In this document: positions 33,293 through 45,308 of the stretch, piece by piece | How positions within the stretch are numbered: the stretch's first letter is position 1 | How the letters are laid out: each line of letters opens with the position of its first letter | From: Actinomycetaceae bacterium | GTDB taxonomy: Bacteria; Actinomycetota; Actinomycetes; Actinomycetales; Actinomycetaceae | DNA: 47,674 nucleotides | Direction of reading: 5' to 3' | NCBI GenBank assembly: GCA_015062745.1 | Contig: SUUB01000001.1 | Span: 112,121-159,794 of the forward strand | The notes under the pieces: generated by a model | What the model saw: the letters and a program-made list of their open reading frames with translations, nothing else | The model's database searches: none | Told to the model about the DNA's origin: nothing | Program-made: the position numbers and the translations under genes

Positions 33293-33814
33293 ATGGCACG
33301 GACCGACAAGTCTGCAGCGATTGCGGAGCTCAAGGAGAAGTTCGAGAGCTCGTCCGCGGTGCTGCTCACTGAGTACCGCGGCCTGACCGTGGCACAGCTG
33401 CAAGAGCTGCGCCGTTCGCTCCGGGCCAACGCGGAGTACAAGGTCGCCAAGAATACGCTCGCGACGATCGCCGCGCACCAGGCAGGTATCGAGGATCTCG
33501 ATGACCTGCTCACCGGACCGACGGCTATCGCGTTTGTGACGGGTGAGGTTGTCGACGCCGCCAAGGCTGTCCGCGACTTCGCACAGGAGAATCAACAGCT
33601 CGTGATTAAGGGCGGCGTGCTCGACGGCTCGCTGCTTTCGGCTGATGATGTCGTCAAACTTGCCGACCTCGAGTCCCGCGAGGTTCTCCTCGCCAAGGCT
33701 GCGGGGGTACTCAAAGCCGCGCTGTACCAGGCGGCATACGTTTTCCAGGCGCCTGCCGTCAAGGCTGTGCGCACCATCGACGCGCTGCGCGCGAAACAAG
33801 AATCCGCCGCCTGA
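33293..33814 (+). CDS. rplJ: 50S ribosomal protein L10
   Basis: It anchors the L7/L12 dimers on the ribosome and autoregulates this operon. The ATG at 33293 has AAGGAGG upstream, giving 173 residues; a longer in-frame start would lie inside the attenuator and is rejected. ARTDKSAAIAELKEKFESS, then TEYRGLTVAQLQELRRSLR and KNTLATIA cover the rRNA-binding domain, and the C-terminal helix (near 135-173, ending ALRAKQESAA) binds L7/L12. It is 64 bp before rplL. Confidence 0.97.
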   Translation: MARTDKSAAIAELKEKFESSSAVLLTEYRGLTVAQLQELRRSLRANAEYKVAKNTLATIAAHQAGIEDLDDLLTGPTAIAFVTGEVVDAAKAVRDFAQENQQLVIKGGVLDGSLLSADDVVKLADLESREVLLAKAAGVLKAALYQAAYVFQAPAVKAVRTIDALRAKQESAA

Positions 33815-33878
33815 ATCACGGGTGGCATACCAACAGAAATATCTGCTCGCGTAGCAGGCATCAGGAAGGAAGGCCATC

Positions 33879-34268
33879 ATGGCTAAGCTCTCCACCGAAG
33901 AGCTCATTGCTGCTTTCAAGGAGCTCACCCTCGTTGAGCTCAACGACTTCGTCAAGGCATTCGAGGAGGAGTTCGACGTCGAGGCGTCTGCTCCGGTCGC
34001 AGCTGTCGCTGCCGTCCCGGCTGCCGGTGACGCTGCCCCCGCCGAGGCGGAGGAGAAGGACTCCTTCGACGTTATTCTCGAGTCCTTCGGCGACAAGAAG
34101 GTCCAGGTCATCAAGGAGGTCCGCGCTCTGACCTCTCTCGGCCTGACCGAAGCGAAGAACCTGGTTGAGTCCGCTCCGAAGGCGATCCTCGAAGGCGCCA
34201 ACAAGGAGACGGCTGACAAGGCCAAGGAGCAGCTCGAGGGCGTGGGTGCGACCGTCACACTGAAGTGA
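33879..34268 (+). CDS. rplL: 50S ribosomal protein L7/L12
   Basis: It is the multi-copy stalk protein that recruits translation GTPases. The 129-residue protein has the N-terminal dimer domain (residues 1-35), an Ala/Glu-rich hinge near 38-60, and a C-terminal domain with [40 protein letters not shown] and the closing GATVTLK. The ATG at 33879 follows AGGAAGGAAGG. A clear terminator lies 32 bp after the stop. Confidence 0.98.
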   Translation: MAKLSTEELIAAFKELTLVELNDFVKAFEEEFDVEASAPVAAVAAVPAAGDAAPAEAEEKDSFDVILESFGDKKVQVIKEVRALTSLGLTEAKNLVESAPKAILEGANKETADKAKEQLEGVGATVTLK

Positions 34269-34300
34269 GACGAGTAGCAACCAGCAATCGCTAGTTCTCG

Positions 34301-34334
34301 GTGGGGTGCGGCTCATAGCCGCGCCCCACTTTTT
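34301..34334 (+). terminator. Terminator after rplL
   Basis: GTGGGGTGCGGC and its complement form a 12-bp stem (one G-U pair) with a 5-nt loop and then five T residues. Confidence 0.85.
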
Positions 34335-34448
34335 GTGCTCCATCTCACTGAATGTGAGAAAGGTTTGCGTAGGAAGCAGGATTGTGGAACTCTTCTGGTG
34401 ACAAAGAGGTTCTGCGTGACCCCTTCCACATGGGAACGGGGTGGACTG

Positions 34449-34477
34449 TTGTACGCCAAAAGAGTACATTTGATACT
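34449..34477 (+). promoter_or_regulatory. Promoter for rpoB-rpoC
   Basis: TTGTAC at 34449-34454 and GATACT at 34472-34477 are 17 bp apart, with TTG before the -10. The predicted start near 34484 leaves a leader of about 155 nt containing GC-rich inverted repeats around 34560-34600. The rest of the 370-bp gap after rplL shows nothing else clear. Confidence 0.65.
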
Positions 34478-34638
34478 TGCGCCAGCGTATCTACAGCTAT
34501 GCCCAGAGGCCGTCTTGGAGGCGACGGTGACGTGCGGATCGGGTAATCCGGCATGTCAGCGGCCCGCCGCCGGGAAACGGGGGTGCTGCTGTGGGCACTG
34601 CCGGCGGAATGCCTAACAACGTCAGGGAAGGAACCCCT

Positions 34639-37600
34639 TTGGCTGCTTCGCGCACCTCTTCACTTTCCGCTCTAAATGGCAAGCCCGCCGTTGACCGCGT
34701 CTCCTTCGCCAAGATTCACGAGCCACTTCAGGTCCCCAACCTCCTCGGTCTGCAGACGGAGAGCTTCGGATGGCTGATCGGCTCGGAGGAATGGCGGGCC
34801 AAGAACCCGGGAGACCAGTCCGGTCTGGAGGAAATCTTCGAAGAAGTATCTCCGATCGAGAATGCGGCAGGCACGATGGGCCTCGTCTTATCAGCTCCGC
34901 ATTTGGAAGACCCGAAGTACTCGATCCAGGAATGCCGCGAACGCGATCTGACTTACTCGGCCCCCCTCTATGTGACTGCCGAGTTCCAGAACTACGACAC
35001 CGGTGAGATCAAGTCACAGACGACGTTTATCGGCGACTTTCCGCTGATGACCGATCGTGGCACCTTCATCATCAACGGTACGGAGCGCGTCGTCGTTTCT
35101 CAGCTTGTCCGTTCGCCAGGCGTCTACTTCGAGCGTATTGCCGATAAAACCTCGGATAAGGACATCTTCTCCACCAAGGTCATCCCCTCGCGCGGGGCAT
35201 GGCTTGAGTTCGAGGTCGATAAGCGCGACGCCGTGGGCGTGCGTGTTGATCGTAAGCGTAAGCAGTCGGTCACCGTGTTCCTCAAGGCTCTCGGTATGAA
35301 TGAATCCGAGATTCGTGAGGCTTTTGACGATTTCCCGGTGCTGCTGGAGACCCTGGAGAAGGACACCGTCCATACCCAGGAAGAAGCGTTGCAGGACCTT
35401 TACCGCAAGCTGCGCCCGGGCGAGCCGCCCACGGCGGAGGCCGGCCGCACGCTGCTGGATAACTTCTACTTCAACACCAAGCGTTACGACACTGCGAAAG
35501 TCGGCCGTTTCAAGATCAACAAGAAGCTTGGTCTGCACGCCGAGAGCTCTGCTCGTCAACTCGGTATTGAGGACATTACGGCGTCGCTGCGTTACATGCT
35601 CGCGCTACATGCCGGCGAGGCAGAGGTTGTCTGCGCCCCCGATGCCACCCCGGTGCGCGTGGAGACGGACGACATCGATCACTTCGGCAACCGCCGCATC
35701 CGCGCCGTCGGTGAACTCATCCAGAACCAGGTGCGTACCGGTCTGGCCCGTCTGGACCGTATGGTCCGCGAGCGCATGACCACGCAGGAGGCCGAGGCCA
35801 TCACGCCGTCGTCCCTGATCAACATTCGGCCCATTGTGGCGGCGATCAAGGAATTCTTCGGTACCAGCCAGCTCTCGCAGTTCATGGATCAGAACAACCC
35901 GCTGGCCGGTTTGACGCATAAGCGGCGCCTCTCCGCACTGGGCCCGGGAGGTCTGTCACGTGACCGCGCCGGAATGGAAGTGCGCGACGTTCACCCGTCC
36001 CATTACGGACGTATGTGCCCGATCGAATCCCCGGAAGGTCCGAACATCGGTTTGATCGGATCCTTGGCGTCATTCGCACGGATCAACTCATTCGGATTCA
36101 TCGAGACCCCGTATCGCAAGGTCGTGGACGGCCAAGTAACCGATCAGATCGATTACCTGCAGGCCGACGACGAGGACGCCGTGATTATTGCGCAGGCGGA
36201 GGCGCCGCTGGATAGCGAGGGGCGTTTCACCGAGGAAGAGGTTCTGTGCCGTATGCCCGGTGGTGAGCCCGCGTTGGTCGCGCCGTCCGAGATCGGCTAC
36301 ATGGACGTCTCTGCCCGGCAGATGTGCTCGGTGGGAACCGCCATGATTCCATTCCTGGAGCACGACGATGCGAACCGCGCCCTCATGGGTGCGAACATGC
36401 AGCGCCAGGCCGTGCCGCTGATTCGTCCGGTTGCGCCGTACGTGGGAACCGGTATGGAGATGCGTTGCGCCGTCGACGCCGGTGATGTCACCATTGCCCG
36501 CGCGGCGGGAACCGTCACCGAGGTTGACGCCGATGCCGTGCACGTGGAGCAGGACAACGGTCAGCATGTCATTTACAAGATGACGAAGTTCGACCGTTCC
36601 AACCCCGGCAACTGCACCAACCAGCACGTGGTCGTTTCCGAGGGTGATCGTGTCGAGGAAGGCACTCTGATCGCGGACGGCCCGGCAACGGAGGGCGGCG
36701 AGCTCGCGCTTGGCCAGAACCTGCTGGTGGCGTTCATGTCGTGGAACGGCTACAACTACGAGGACGCCGTCATCCTGTCCGAACGCTGCGTGAAGGATGA
36801 TCTGCTCACCTCGATTCATATCGAAGAGCACGAGGTCGACGCGCGTGATACCAAGCTGGGACCGGAAGAGATCACCCGAGACATCCCGAATGTCTCCGAG
36901 GAAACGCTCTCGCATCTTGATGAGCACGGCGTTATCCGCATCGGCGCCGAGGTACAGGCCGGCGATATCCTCGTCGGCAAGATCACCCCGAAGGGTGAGA
37001 CCGAACTGACCTCGGAAGAGCGCCTGCTGCGCGCGATCTTCGGTGAGAAGGCCAAGGAAGTACGCGACACCTCTTTGCGCGTGCCTCACGGCGAGTCCGG
37101 CATCGTGATCGGCGTCCGGCAGTTCACGAAGGCGAACAACGACGAACTGGCCGCCGACGTGAACGAGACCGTGCGCGTGTACATCGCGCAGCGCCGCAAG
37201 ATCACTATCGGTGACAAGATGGCCGGCCGGCACGGCAACAAGGGCGTCATCTCCCGAATCCTTCCAATTGAAGACATGCCGTTCATGGCCGACGGCACTC
37301 CGGTGGATATCATCCTGAATCCGCTCGGCGTTCCCGGCCGTATGAACCTCGGGCAGGTGTACGAGCTGCATCTGGGATGGATCGCCAGCCAGGGCTGGGA
37401 TGCCAGCAAGGCCCGCGAGGCCGGGGAAGAATGGGCTGTGCGCCTGCCGGAGGAGACGGTGACCGGTGCTGCCGGGCAGCACGTGGCCAGCCCCGTGTTC
37501 GACGGTGTGCGCACGGACGAGATCGATGGACTGCTTTCGTCCATCCTGCCCAACCGTGACGGTGACATTCTTGTCAACGGTGAAGGTAAGGCGCAGCTCT

Positions 37601-38100
37601 TTGACGGGCGCAGCGGCGAGCCATTCCCCGATCCGGTTTCCGTTGGGTACATGTACATGCTGAAGCTGCATCACCTGGTGGACGATAAGATTCATGCTCG
37701 CTCCACCGGTCCGTACTCGATGGTCACCCAGCAGCCGCTCGGCGGAAAGGCGCAGTTCGGCGGACAGCGCTTCGGCGAGATGGAGGTGTGGGCGCTGGAA
37801 GCCTACGGCGCCTCCCACACGCTGCAAGAGATGCTGACGATCAAGTCTGACGACACGGTCGGCCGCGTCAAGGTCTATGAAGCCATCGTGAAGGGCGACA
37901 ACGTGCCCGAGCCGGGCATCCCGGAGTCCTTCAAGGTGCTTATCCAGGAGATGCGCTCTCTGTGCCTGAACGTTGAGGCACTGGATGCCACCGGAGAGGC
38001 GATCAACCTGCAGGATACGGAGGAGGACCAGTTCCAGACTCCGGAGCCGCTGGCGATGCCTACCGGGCTGGAGGGCCTCACATCCGGAGCTGAATTCTAG
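34639..38100 (+). CDS. rpoB: RNA polymerase beta subunit
   Basis: It forms half of the polymerase active cleft and is the rifampicin target. I choose the TTG at 34639 ([15 protein letters not shown]), which has AGGGAAGGAA upstream, giving 1153 residues; an in-frame GTG at 34591 lacks comparable support. [19 protein letters not shown] starts the conserved part. The rifampicin region reads [14 protein letters not shown] and SALGPGG, all wild type at the usual resistance positions. [15 protein letters not shown] and [11 protein letters not shown] near the C terminus are intact. It is followed 48 bp later by rpoC. Confidence 0.97.
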   Translation: MAASRTSSLSALNGKPAVDRVSFAKIHEPLQVPNLLGLQTESFGWLIGSEEWRAKNPGDQSGLEEIFEEVSPIENAAGTMGLVLSAPHLEDPKYSIQECRERDLTYSAPLYVTAEFQNYDTGEIKSQTTFIGDFPLMTDRGTFIINGTERVVVSQLVRSPGVYFERIADKTSDKDIFSTKVIPSRGAWLEFEVDKRDAVGVRVDRKRKQSVTVFLKALGMNESEIREAFDDFPVLLETLEKDTVHTQEEALQDLYRKLRPGEPPTAEAGRTLLDNFYFNTKRYDTAKVGRFKINKKLGLHAESSARQLGIEDITASLRYMLALHAGEAEVVCAPDATPVRVETDDIDHFGNRRIRAVGELIQNQVRTGLARLDRMVRERMTTQEAEAITPSSLINIRPIVAAIKEFFGTSQLSQFMDQNNPLAGLTHKRRLSALGPGGLSRDRAGMEVRDVHPSHYGRMCPIESPEGPNIGLIGSLASFARINSFGFIETPYRKVVDGQVTDQIDYLQADDEDAVIIAQAEAPLDSEGRFTEEEVLCRMPGGEPALVAPSEIGYMDVSARQMCSVGTAMIPFLEHDDANRALMGANMQRQAVPLIRPVAPYVGTGMEMRCAVDAGDVTIARAAGTVTEVDADAVHVEQDNGQHVIYKMTKFDRSNPGNCTNQHVVVSEGDRVEEGTLIADGPATEGGELALGQNLLVAFMSWNGYNYEDAVILSERCVKDDLLTSIHIEEHEVDARDTKLGPEEITRDIPNVSEETLSHLDEHGVIRIGAEVQAGDILVGKITPKGETELTSEERLLRAIFGEKAKEVRDTSLRVPHGESGIVIGVRQFTKANNDELAADVNETVRVYIAQRRKITIGDKMAGRHGNKGVISRILPIEDMPFMADGTPVDIILNPLGVPGRMNLGQVYELHLGWIASQGWDASKAREAGEEWAVRLPEETVTGAAGQHVASPVFDGVRTDEIDGLLSSILPNRDGDILVNGEGKAQLFDGRSGEPFPDPVSVGYMYMLKLHHLVDDKIHARSTGPYSMVTQQPLGGKAQFGGQRFGEMEVWALEAYGASHTLQEMLTIKSDDTVGRVKVYEAIVKGDNVPEPGIPESFKVLIQEMRSLCLNVEALDATGEAINLQDTEEDQFQTPEPLAMPTGLEGLTSGAEF

Positions 38101-38148
38101 CCCCGACAGTATTACGGACAGTTTTACGAACCTGAGGAAGTAGGAAAC

Positions 38149-41100
38149 TTGCTCGACGTCAATCGCTTCGATCAGCTCCACATCGCCCTGGCCACTTCGG
38201 AGGATGTCCGAAAGTGGTCGCACGGCGAGGTGAAGAAGCCAGAGACCATCAACTACCGCACGCTCAAGCCGGAGAAGGATGGCCTGTTCTGCGAACGCAT
38301 TTTCGGCCCCACCCGTGACTGGGAGTGCGCCTGCGGTAAGTACAAGCGCCCCCGTTTCAAGGGCATCGTATGTGAGCGCTGCGGTGTGGAAGTCACCCGC
38401 TCCAAGGTGCGCCGCGAGCGTATGGGGCATATTGAACTGGCTGCTCCCGTCACTCACATCTGGTATTTCAAGGGTGTTCCTTCCCGATTGGGCTACCTGC
38501 TGGATATCGCGCCGAAGGACCTGGAGAAGGTCATCTACTTCGCGGCCTACATGGTCACGGACGTTGATGAGCAGTCCCGTCACGACGACATGGCAACTCT
38601 GCAGTCCGAATACGAACTGGAACGTGCCGCGCTGGAGAAGTCACGGGATGTCGATTTGGAGGCGCGCCAGCAGAAGCTGGAAGCCGATCTGGCCGCCGCT
38701 GAGGCGGAGGGCCAGAAGACCGATGCGAAGAATCGGCTGAAGCGGTCTGCGGAGAATGAACTGGGCCGCATCCGTAAGCGCGCCGAACAGGACATCGCCC
38801 GACTCGACGAAGTCTGGGAGCGGTTCACCAAGCTCAAGGTCGGCGACCTGGAAGGCGACGAGGACCTGTACCGCGAGATGGAATCCCGGTACTCGGACTA
38901 CTTCTCCGCCTGCCGCGGCGCCGAAGCCATCCAGAAGCGCCTGCAGACGTACGATCTACAGGCCGAGCACGACCACCTCGTGGAAGTAATTGAGACTGGT
39001 ACCGCGCAGCGGAAGGCGCGTGCACTCAAGCGCATCAAGGTGGTTAATGCCTTCTTGCACTCCGGCACCAGCCCGGAGGCAATGGTCTTGGACGCCCTGC
39101 CCGTGATCCCGCCGGATCTGCGGCCGATGGTGCAGTTGGACGGTGGACGTTTCGCCACCTCCGACCTCAATGATCTTTACCGCCGTGTCATCAACCGGAA
39201 CAACCGCCTCAAGCGCATGCTTGATCTCGGCGCACCGGAGATCATGGTGAACAACGAGAAGCGCATGCTGCAGGAAGCGGTGGACGCCCTCTTCGATAAC
39301 GGACGGCGTGGCCGCCCGGTGCAGGGAGCCGGAAACCGTCCGCTCAAGTCCCTCTCCGACATGCTCAAGGGCAAGCAGGGCCGGTTCCGCCAGAACCTGC
39401 TCGGCAAGCGCGTGGACTACTCCGGCCGCTCCGTGATCGTCGTCGGTCCGACGCTGAAACTGCACCAGTGCGGTCTGCCGAAGATCATGGCGTTGGAGCT
39501 GTTCAAGCCTTTCGTGCAGAAGCGTCTGGTTGACCTGGAGATCGCGAAGAACATCAAGGCCGCGAAGCGCTTGATCGACCGGCAGCGCACCGAAGTGTGG
39601 GACGTGCTGGAAGAGGTCATCCAGGAGCATCCGGTGCTGCTCAACCGCGCACCCACCCTGCATCGTCTGGGCATTCAGGCCTTCGAGCCGCAGCTGATCG
39701 AGGGTAAGGCCATCCGCCTGCACCCGCTGGTCTGTGCGGCCTTCAATGCCGATTTCGACGGCGACCAGATGGCCGTCCACCTGCCGCTGTCGGTGGAGGC
39801 GCAGGCCGAGGCCCGTATCCTCATGCTCTCCGCCAACAACATCCTCAAGCCGTCCGACGGGCGGCCGGTGACCATGCCCGCACAGGATATGATCATCGGC
39901 CTGTTCCACCTCACGACGCTGCGCGAGGGACTGGCCGGAGAGGGGCGATACTTCTCCTCGGTGGCCGAGGCGCAAATGGCCGCGGATCTGGGCGAATTGC
40001 ATCTGAACGCGAAGTGCCACATCCGTTTCGAGGCCGATGTGGTTCCGCCGCGTGATTGGGAAGGCGAGGAGGGCGAGCCCCTCCTGCTGGAGACCACACT
40101 GGGGCGGGCGATCTTCAACGAGACCCTGCCGGTGGACTTCCCGTACGTGAATGAGGTCGTGGACAAGGGCGTGTTGGGCGGCATCGTCAACCAGCTCGCC
40201 GAACGCTACGAGAAGGTGGCCGTCGGGGCTTCCCTCGACGCGTTGAAGTCCACCGGGTTCTACTGGGCGGGACGCTCCGGCGCGACGATCGCCGTGTCCG
40301 ACGTCGTCGTTCCGGAAAGCAAGTCCGGGATTCTGGAGAAGGCGGAGCAGGAAGCCGCCCGTATCGAGAACCAGTTCATGACCGGTCGTATTGAAGACGA
40401 GGACCGCCGCCGCGACCTGGTGGATCTGTGGTCCGAGGTCACCGATACGGTGGCCAAGGAGATGCGCGCGAACTTCGATGCGACGAACACCGTGAACCGT
40501 ATGGTTTCCTCCGGCGCCCGTGGTAACTGGGAGCAGGTACGCCAGATCGCCGGTATGCGAGGCCTGGTGGCCGACCCGAAGGGTGCGATTATTCCGCGGC
40601 CGATCCGCTCCAACTACCGTGAGGGACTCTCCGTCCTTGAATACTTCATGGCGACGCACGGCGCCCGAAAGGGTCTGGCGGATACCGCTCTGCGTACCGC
40701 AGACTCCGGTTACCTGACGCGCCGCCTGGTGGACGTGTCACAGGACGTGATTGTGCGCGAGCAGGATTGCGGCACGCGTCGCGGCCTGACGAAGACCATT
40801 GCCCGTCCGAGCGAGGATGGACTGGTTCCGGACGAGATGCTCGACGTCTCCGTGTACGCACGCACTCTGGCGCGTGATATCACGGATGAATCGGGAGAGG
40901 TTCTGGCGGCCGCCGGCACCGATCTGGGCGACGCTGTCATCGAGAAGCTGATCGCCGCGGGCATCACCGAGGTGACCGTGCGCTCCGTGCTGACATGCGA
41001 GTCGCGCGTCGGCACCTGCGCCATGTGCTACGGGCGTTCGATGGCCACCGGAAAGCTGGTCGACATCGGCGAAGCCGTTGGCATCGTCGCCGCGCAGTCC

Positions 41101-42018
41101 ATCGGTGAGCCCGGCACGCAGCTGACGATGCGGACCTTCCACACCGGTGGTTCGGCGTCGGCCGACGATATCACCCAGGGTCTACCGCGTGTGCAGGAGC
41201 TTTTCGAGGCCCGTACCCCGAAGGGCGAGGCGCCGATTGCGGAGGCCGCCGGACGTCTGCAGATCGAGGACGGCGAGCGTACCCGTCGTCTCGTCATCGT
41301 GCGCGACGACGGCGACGACGACCTCGTCTACCAGGTGTCCAAACGCGGCAAGCTCCTCGTACAGGAAGGCGGCCACGTGGAGGTCGGCCAGCAGCTGGTC
41401 GAAGGCTCCGTGGACCCGAAGAAGGTGCTGCGAATCACCGGACGACGTGCCGCCCAGCAGCACATCGTCGCGGAGGTTCAGGCAGTGTACCGGTCGCAGG
41501 GCGTGGAAATCCATGACAAGCACATCGAGGTCATCGTGCGGCAGATGCTGCGCCGCGTCACCATCCTGGAGGCGGGCACCACGAAGCTGCTCCCCGGTGA
41601 GCTGGTCGATGTTGCCGTCTTTGAGGATGAGAACCGTGCCGCCATGGCGGAGGGCGGGAAGCCGGCCTCCGGACGTCCGGAGCTGATGGGAATCACCAAG
41701 GCCTCGCTGGCCACCGATTCTTGGCTCTCGGCCGCCTCCTTCCAGGAGACCACGAAGGTCCTCACGGAGGCAGCGCTCAACTCCAAGTCGGATCCGTTGT
41801 CCGGCCTGAAGGAGAACGTCATCCTCGGAAAGCTCATCCCGGCCGGCACCGGCCTGGAGCAGCTCCGCTCGGCAACCGTGGAGCCCACCACCGAAGCACG
41901 TGTCGAGTTCGAGAAGAGTAACGGCTTCTCGCATCGCGACCTGGAAGCCTTCGACGATGGTTTCTCCTACGGCGAGTTTCCAGATTTCGATCTGACAGCG
42001 GGTTACGGCCCGTACTGA
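38149..42018 (+). CDS. rpoC: RNA polymerase beta' subunit
   Basis: It carries the catalytic Mg2+ site. The TTG at 38149 ([20 protein letters not shown]) fits the family start and has GAGGAAGTAGGAAAC upstream. The 1289-residue protein has the zinc ribbon [19 protein letters not shown], an actinobacterial coiled insertion near 135-220, the catalytic NADFDGDQM at 533-541, and the second zinc site around CGTR and [15 protein letters not shown]. The bridge and trigger regions ([20 protein letters not shown]) are intact. Long open frames on the opposite strand here are by-products of GC-rich codon use. Confidence 0.97.
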   Translation: MLDVNRFDQLHIALATSEDVRKWSHGEVKKPETINYRTLKPEKDGLFCERIFGPTRDWECACGKYKRPRFKGIVCERCGVEVTRSKVRRERMGHIELAAPVTHIWYFKGVPSRLGYLLDIAPKDLEKVIYFAAYMVTDVDEQSRHDDMATLQSEYELERAALEKSRDVDLEARQQKLEADLAAAEAEGQKTDAKNRLKRSAENELGRIRKRAEQDIARLDEVWERFTKLKVGDLEGDEDLYREMESRYSDYFSACRGAEAIQKRLQTYDLQAEHDHLVEVIETGTAQRKARALKRIKVVNAFLHSGTSPEAMVLDALPVIPPDLRPMVQLDGGRFATSDLNDLYRRVINRNNRLKRMLDLGAPEIMVNNEKRMLQEAVDALFDNGRRGRPVQGAGNRPLKSLSDMLKGKQGRFRQNLLGKRVDYSGRSVIVVGPTLKLHQCGLPKIMALELFKPFVQKRLVDLEIAKNIKAAKRLIDRQRTEVWDVLEEVIQEHPVLLNRAPTLHRLGIQAFEPQLIEGKAIRLHPLVCAAFNADFDGDQMAVHLPLSVEAQAEARILMLSANNILKPSDGRPVTMPAQDMIIGLFHLTTLREGLAGEGRYFSSVAEAQMAADLGELHLNAKCHIRFEADVVPPRDWEGEEGEPLLLETTLGRAIFNETLPVDFPYVNEVVDKGVLGGIVNQLAERYEKVAVGASLDALKSTGFYWAGRSGATIAVSDVVVPESKSGILEKAEQEAARIENQFMTGRIEDEDRRRDLVDLWSEVTDTVAKEMRANFDATNTVNRMVSSGARGNWEQVRQIAGMRGLVADPKGAIIPRPIRSNYREGLSVLEYFMATHGARKGLADTALRTADSGYLTRRLVDVSQDVIVREQDCGTRRGLTKTIARPSEDGLVPDEMLDVSVYARTLARDITDESGEVLAAAGTDLGDAVIEKLIAAGITEVTVRSVLTCESRVGTCAMCYGRSMATGKLVDIGEAVGIVAAQSIGEPGTQLTMRTFHTGGSASADDITQGLPRVQELFEARTPKGEAPIAEAAGRLQIEDGERTRRLVIVRDDGDDDLVYQVSKRGKLLVQEGGHVEVGQQLVEGSVDPKKVLRITGRRAAQQHIVAEVQAVYRSQGVEIHDKHIEVIVRQMLRRVTILEAGTTKLLPGELVDVAVFEDENRAAMAEGGKPASGRPELMGITKASLATDSWLSAASFQETTKVLTEAALNSKSDPLSGLKENVILGKLIPAGTGLEQLRSATVEPTTEARVEFEKSNGFSHRDLEAFDDGFSYGEFPDFDLTAGYGPY

Positions 42019-42029
42019 TGTAGCAGTCG

Positions 42030-42088
42030 CCCCCGGGAAAGTGGTACCTACCACGAGATACCGCCATTCTTTGACGAGTTCCCGGGGG
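42030..42088 (+). terminator. Inverted repeat after rpoC overlapping the str promoter
   Basis: CCCCCGGGAA (42030-42039) pairs with TTCCCGGGGG (42079-42088) around 39 nt that contain a small GTGGT/ACCAC hairpin. The right arm lies within the spacer of the next promoter. It may end rpoBC transcription or regulate the promoter; no T tract follows. Confidence 0.5.
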
Positions 42089-42100
42089 AGCCGCTACTCT
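42071..42100 (+). promoter_or_regulatory. Promoter for the rpsL-rpsG-fusA operon
   Basis: TTGACG at 42071-42076 and TACTCT at 42095-42100 are 18 bp apart, so the predicted start near 42107 gives a leader of about 70 nt. Confidence 0.7.
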
Positions 42101-42176
42101 TGTGTAGGTTGTCCACATCGAGTTGTTCCATGCGCTCGCCGGACATTTTCTAGAAGAACATTTTGCAGGAGAGATA

Positions 42177-42551
42177 GTGCCCACTATTCAGCAGCTGGTC
42201 CGCAAGGGCCGCTCAACAAAGGTCTCGGCGGCTAAGACGCCGGCGCTGAAGGGAAGCCCGCAGCGTCGTGGTGTCTGCACCCGCGTTTTCACCACCACCC
42301 CGAAGAAGCCGAACTCGGCGTTGCGTAAGGTTGCGCGTGTTCGCCTGTCCTCGGGTATCGAGGTGACCGCGTATATCCCGGGCGAGGGGCACAACCTCCA
42401 GGAACACTCCATTGTTCTGGTTCGTGGTGGCCGTGTGCGTGACCTTCCGGGTGTGCGCTACAAGATCATTCGCGGTGCACTGGATACCCAGGGCGTGAAG
42501 AACCGCCAGCAGGCGCGCAGCCGTTACGGCGCCAAGAAGGAGAAGAACTAA
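42177..42551 (+). CDS. rpsL: 30S ribosomal protein S12
   Basis: It lies in the decoding centre and governs accuracy and streptomycin response. The GTG at 42177 has CAGGAGAG upstream, giving 124 residues starting [15 protein letters not shown]; longer in-frame starts add residues foreign to the family. K43 is retained in [13 protein letters not shown]. Position 88 is arginine in [14 protein letters not shown], where most bacteria have lysine and where K88R is a known streptomycin-resistance change. The stop overlaps the rpsG start (TAATG). Confidence 0.97.
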   Translation: MPTIQQLVRKGRSTKVSAAKTPALKGSPQRRGVCTRVFTTTPKKPNSALRKVARVRLSSGIEVTAYIPGEGHNLQEHSIVLVRGGRVRDLPGVRYKIIRGALDTQGVKNRQQARSRYGAKKEKN

Positions 42552-43021
42552 TGCCTCGTAAGGGACCTGCGCGCAAGCGCCCGCTCACACCGGATCCGGT
42601 GTACGGTTCGACCCTGGTCACCCAGCTTGTCAATCGCGTTCTGCGTGACGGCAAGAAGTCCACTGCCCAGCGCATCGTCTACGGCGCGCTGGAGGGCGTG
42701 GCGGAAAAGTCCGGCCAGGACTCGTTGACCGTTCTCAAGCGGGCCATGGATAACATCCGGCCGTCGCTGGAGGTGCGTTCCCGCCGCGTGGGCGGTGCCA
42801 CCTACCAGGTCCCCGTCGAGGTGAAGTCCGGGCGTGCCACCACGCTGGCGTTGCGCTGGCTCGTGGACTATGCCCGCGAACGGCGTGAGAAGACCATGAC
42901 CGAGCGCCTCCTCAACGAGATCCTCGACGCTTCCAACGGCCTTGGTGCCGCCGTGAAGCGGCGTGAGGATACGCATCGAATGGCGGAGTCCAACAAGGCC
43001 TTCGCGCACTACCGCTGGTAA
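42551..43021 (+). CDS. rpsG: 30S ribosomal protein S7
   Basis: It starts assembly of the 30S head and contacts E-site tRNA. The 156-residue protein has the usual length and order: [19 protein letters not shown], then [37 protein letters not shown], and the C-terminal helix ending [13 protein letters not shown]. The ATG overlaps the rpsL stop by one base, so translation is coupled. fusA follows after 45 bp. Confidence 0.98.
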   Translation: MPRKGPARKRPLTPDPVYGSTLVTQLVNRVLRDGKKSTAQRIVYGALEGVAEKSGQDSLTVLKRAMDNIRPSLEVRSRRVGGATYQVPVEVKSGRATTLALRWLVDYARERREKTMTERLLNEILDASNGLGAAVKRREDTHRMAESNKAFAHYRW

Positions 43022-43066
43022 TGACGTTGGGCGCCAGGCGCCCTTGAAGGAAAAGAGAACTAGAAC

Positions 43067-45193
43067 GTGGCACTTGACGTGCTGACGGACCTCAGCAAGG
43101 TCCGCAATATCGGAATCATGGCGCATATTGACGCTGGCAAAACCACCGTCACAGAGCGCATCCTGTACTACACCGGCATCAACTACAAGATCGGTGAAAC
43201 TCACGACGGCGCCTCCACCACCGACTGGATGGAGCAGGAGAAGGAACGCGGCATCACAATCACGTCCGCCGCGGTGACCGCCTTCTGGAACGGTACGCAG
43301 GTCAATATCATTGACACCCCCGGCCACGTCGACTTTACCGTCGAGGTGGAGCGCTCGCTGCGCGTTCTTGACGGTGCGGTGGCAGTTTTCGACGGTAAGG
43401 AAGGCGTGGAGCCGCAGTCGGAGACCGTGTGGCGCCAGGCCGACAAGTACAACGTGCCGCGCATCTGCTTCATCAACAAGATGGACAAGCTCGGCGCCGA
43501 TTTCGACTTCTCGGTGCAGACCATCCGCGATCGGCTGCATGCCACGCCGGTGGTGGTCACCTTCCCGATCGGAGCCGAGAACGAGTTCGACGGCGTCGTC
43601 GACGTCCTGAAGATGAAGGCGCTGCGTTTCCCGGAGAAGGACGAGAAGGGCAACGACACCAAGGGCATCGTCGTCGTCGAGGAAGATATTCCCGCCGATC
43701 TCGTGGCCAAGGCCGAGGAGTACCGCATGGCGGCCGTCGAAGCTGCCGCGGAGGCCAATGAAGAGCTCATGGAGAAGTTCCTGGAGGAAGAGGAACTGAC
43801 ACTGGAGGAGATCCAGGCCGGTCTGCGTGAGCGCACCATCGCCTCCGAGATCTACCCGGTGTTCTGTGGCTCCGCCTACAAGAACAAGGGCATTCAGCCC
43901 ATGCTCGACGGCGTCGTTTCCTACCTGCCTTCGCCGCTGGATATTCCTGCCACTACCGGTTTCCGCCCCGGCCACGAGGACGAGGGTGCAACCGAGGTGC
44001 GCAAGGCGGACGAGAACGAGCCCTTCGCGGCGCTCGCCTTCAAGATCGCCGTGCACCCGTTCTACGGCAAGCTGACCTACATCCGCGTGTACTCGGGCAA
44101 GGTGGCACAGGGCACTCAGGTAATGAATGCCACCAAGGGCCGCAAGGAGCGCATCGGCAAGATGTTCCAGATGCACTCCAACCACGAGAACCCGGTTGAG
44201 GTGGCGCATGCCGGCCACATCTATGCTTTTGTTGGATTGAAGGAGACGACGACGGGCGACACGCTGTGTGCGCTGGATCAGCCCATCGTCCTCGAATCGA
44301 TGACCTTCCCGGATCCGGTGATCCACGTGGCCATCGAACCAAAGTCGAAGAACGACCAGGAGAAGCTCTCTATCGCCATCCAGAAGTTGGCGGAGGAGGA
44401 TCCGACGTTCACCGTGCGGCAGGATGAGGAGTCCGGTCAGACCGTCATCGGCGGTATGGGCGAGCTTCATCTTGACATCATCGTCGACCGTATGCGGCGC
44501 GAGTTCAAGGTAGAGGCCAATGTCGGTGCGCCGATGGTTGCCTACCGTGAGACGATCCGTAAGAAGGTCGATAAGGTCGAGTACACGCATAAGAAGCAGA
44601 CCGGTGGTTCCGGCCAGTTCGCGCGTGTCATCGTTTCGCTTGAGCCGCTGACCGACGCCGAAGACGGCGCAACCTACGAATTCGAGGATGCCGTCACCGG
44701 TGGCCGCGTGCCTCGGGAGTACATCCCGTCGGTCGATGCGGGTATCCAGGAAGCCATGCAGAATGGCGTTCTTGCGGGCTACCCGATGGTGGATATCAAG
44801 GCGACACTGCTCGACGGTGCCTATCACGAGGTCGATTCTTCGGAGATGGCGTTCAAGATCGCCGGCAACCAGGTGCTGAAGGAGGCCGCCAAGCGTGCCA
44901 ACCCGGTGCTGTTGGAGCCGGTGATGGACGTCGAGGTGCGTACTCCGGAAGAGTACATGGGTGATGTTATCGGCGATTTGAACTCTCGCCGTGGCATGAT
45001 CAAATCCATGGAGGACGCCACCGGTGTGAAGGTGGTTCGCGCCAACGTTCCCCTCAGCGAGATGTTCGGCTACGTCGGTGACCTGCGTTCCAAGACTCAG
45101 GGGCGTGCGGTCTACACGATGCAGTTTGACTCCTATGCGGAGGTTCCGAAGAACGTGTCCGAGGAGATCATCAAGAAGACCCGGGGCGAGTGA
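43067..45193 (+). CDS. fusA: Elongation factor G
   Basis: It is the GTPase that drives translocation and, with RRF, ribosome recycling. The 708-residue protein has the P-loop [14 protein letters not shown], switch [39 protein letters not shown] and [10 protein letters not shown] for guanine recognition. Domain II starts near 300 and domains III-V follow, with [19 protein letters not shown] and [14 protein letters not shown]. The GTG at 43067 follows GAAGGAAAAGAG. A 115-bp gap with a TACAAT at 45209-45214 may give tuf an extra promoter. Confidence 0.98.
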   Translation: MALDVLTDLSKVRNIGIMAHIDAGKTTVTERILYYTGINYKIGETHDGASTTDWMEQEKERGITITSAAVTAFWNGTQVNIIDTPGHVDFTVEVERSLRVLDGAVAVFDGKEGVEPQSETVWRQADKYNVPRICFINKMDKLGADFDFSVQTIRDRLHATPVVVTFPIGAENEFDGVVDVLKMKALRFPEKDEKGNDTKGIVVVEEDIPADLVAKAEEYRMAAVEAAAEANEELMEKFLEEEELTLEEIQAGLRERTIASEIYPVFCGSAYKNKGIQPMLDGVVSYLPSPLDIPATTGFRPGHEDEGATEVRKADENEPFAALAFKIAVHPFYGKLTYIRVYSGKVAQGTQVMNATKGRKERIGKMFQMHSNHENPVEVAHAGHIYAFVGLKETTTGDTLCALDQPIVLESMTFPDPVIHVAIEPKSKNDQEKLSIAIQKLAEEDPTFTVRQDEESGQTVIGGMGELHLDIIVDRMRREFKVEANVGAPMVAYRETIRKKVDKVEYTHKKQTGGSGQFARVIVSLEPLTDAEDGATYEFEDAVTGGRVPREYIPSVDAGIQEAMQNGVLAGYPMVDIKATLLDGAYHEVDSSEMAFKIAGNQVLKEAAKRANPVLLEPVMDVEVRTPEEYMGDVIGDLNSRRGMIKSMEDATGVKVVRANVPLSEMFGYVGDLRSKTQGRAVYTMQFDSYAEVPKNVSEEIIKKTRGE

Positions 45194-45208
45194 GTCCCAC
45201 CGGTCCTG

Positions 45209-45214
45209 TACAAT
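45209..45214 (+). promoter_or_regulatory. Possible tuf-specific -10 element
   Basis: TACAAT lies 95 nt before the tuf GTG. The -35 region is unclear. Between it and tuf is a GATGC/GCATC hairpin at about 45249-45263. Confidence 0.3.
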
Positions 45215-45308
45215 CAGTTTCCGAAACAAAAAGCACTTAAGCCGGGTCTGATGCGATAGCATCTCACTCATCAGCTGAAAGTCAATCGAGAGTCCCAGGA
45301 GGGCCCAA

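Noticed and set aside
34639-38100. Rifampicin-resistance substitutions in RpoB
   Set aside because: The resistance-determining region matches wild type at the usual Asp, His and Ser positions.
36088-38583. 831-residue open frame antisense to rpoB
   Set aside because: It mirrors GC-biased codon use of rpoB, has no ribosome site, and its sequence resembles no protein family I know. The same applies to long frames antisense to rpoC, fusA and tuf.
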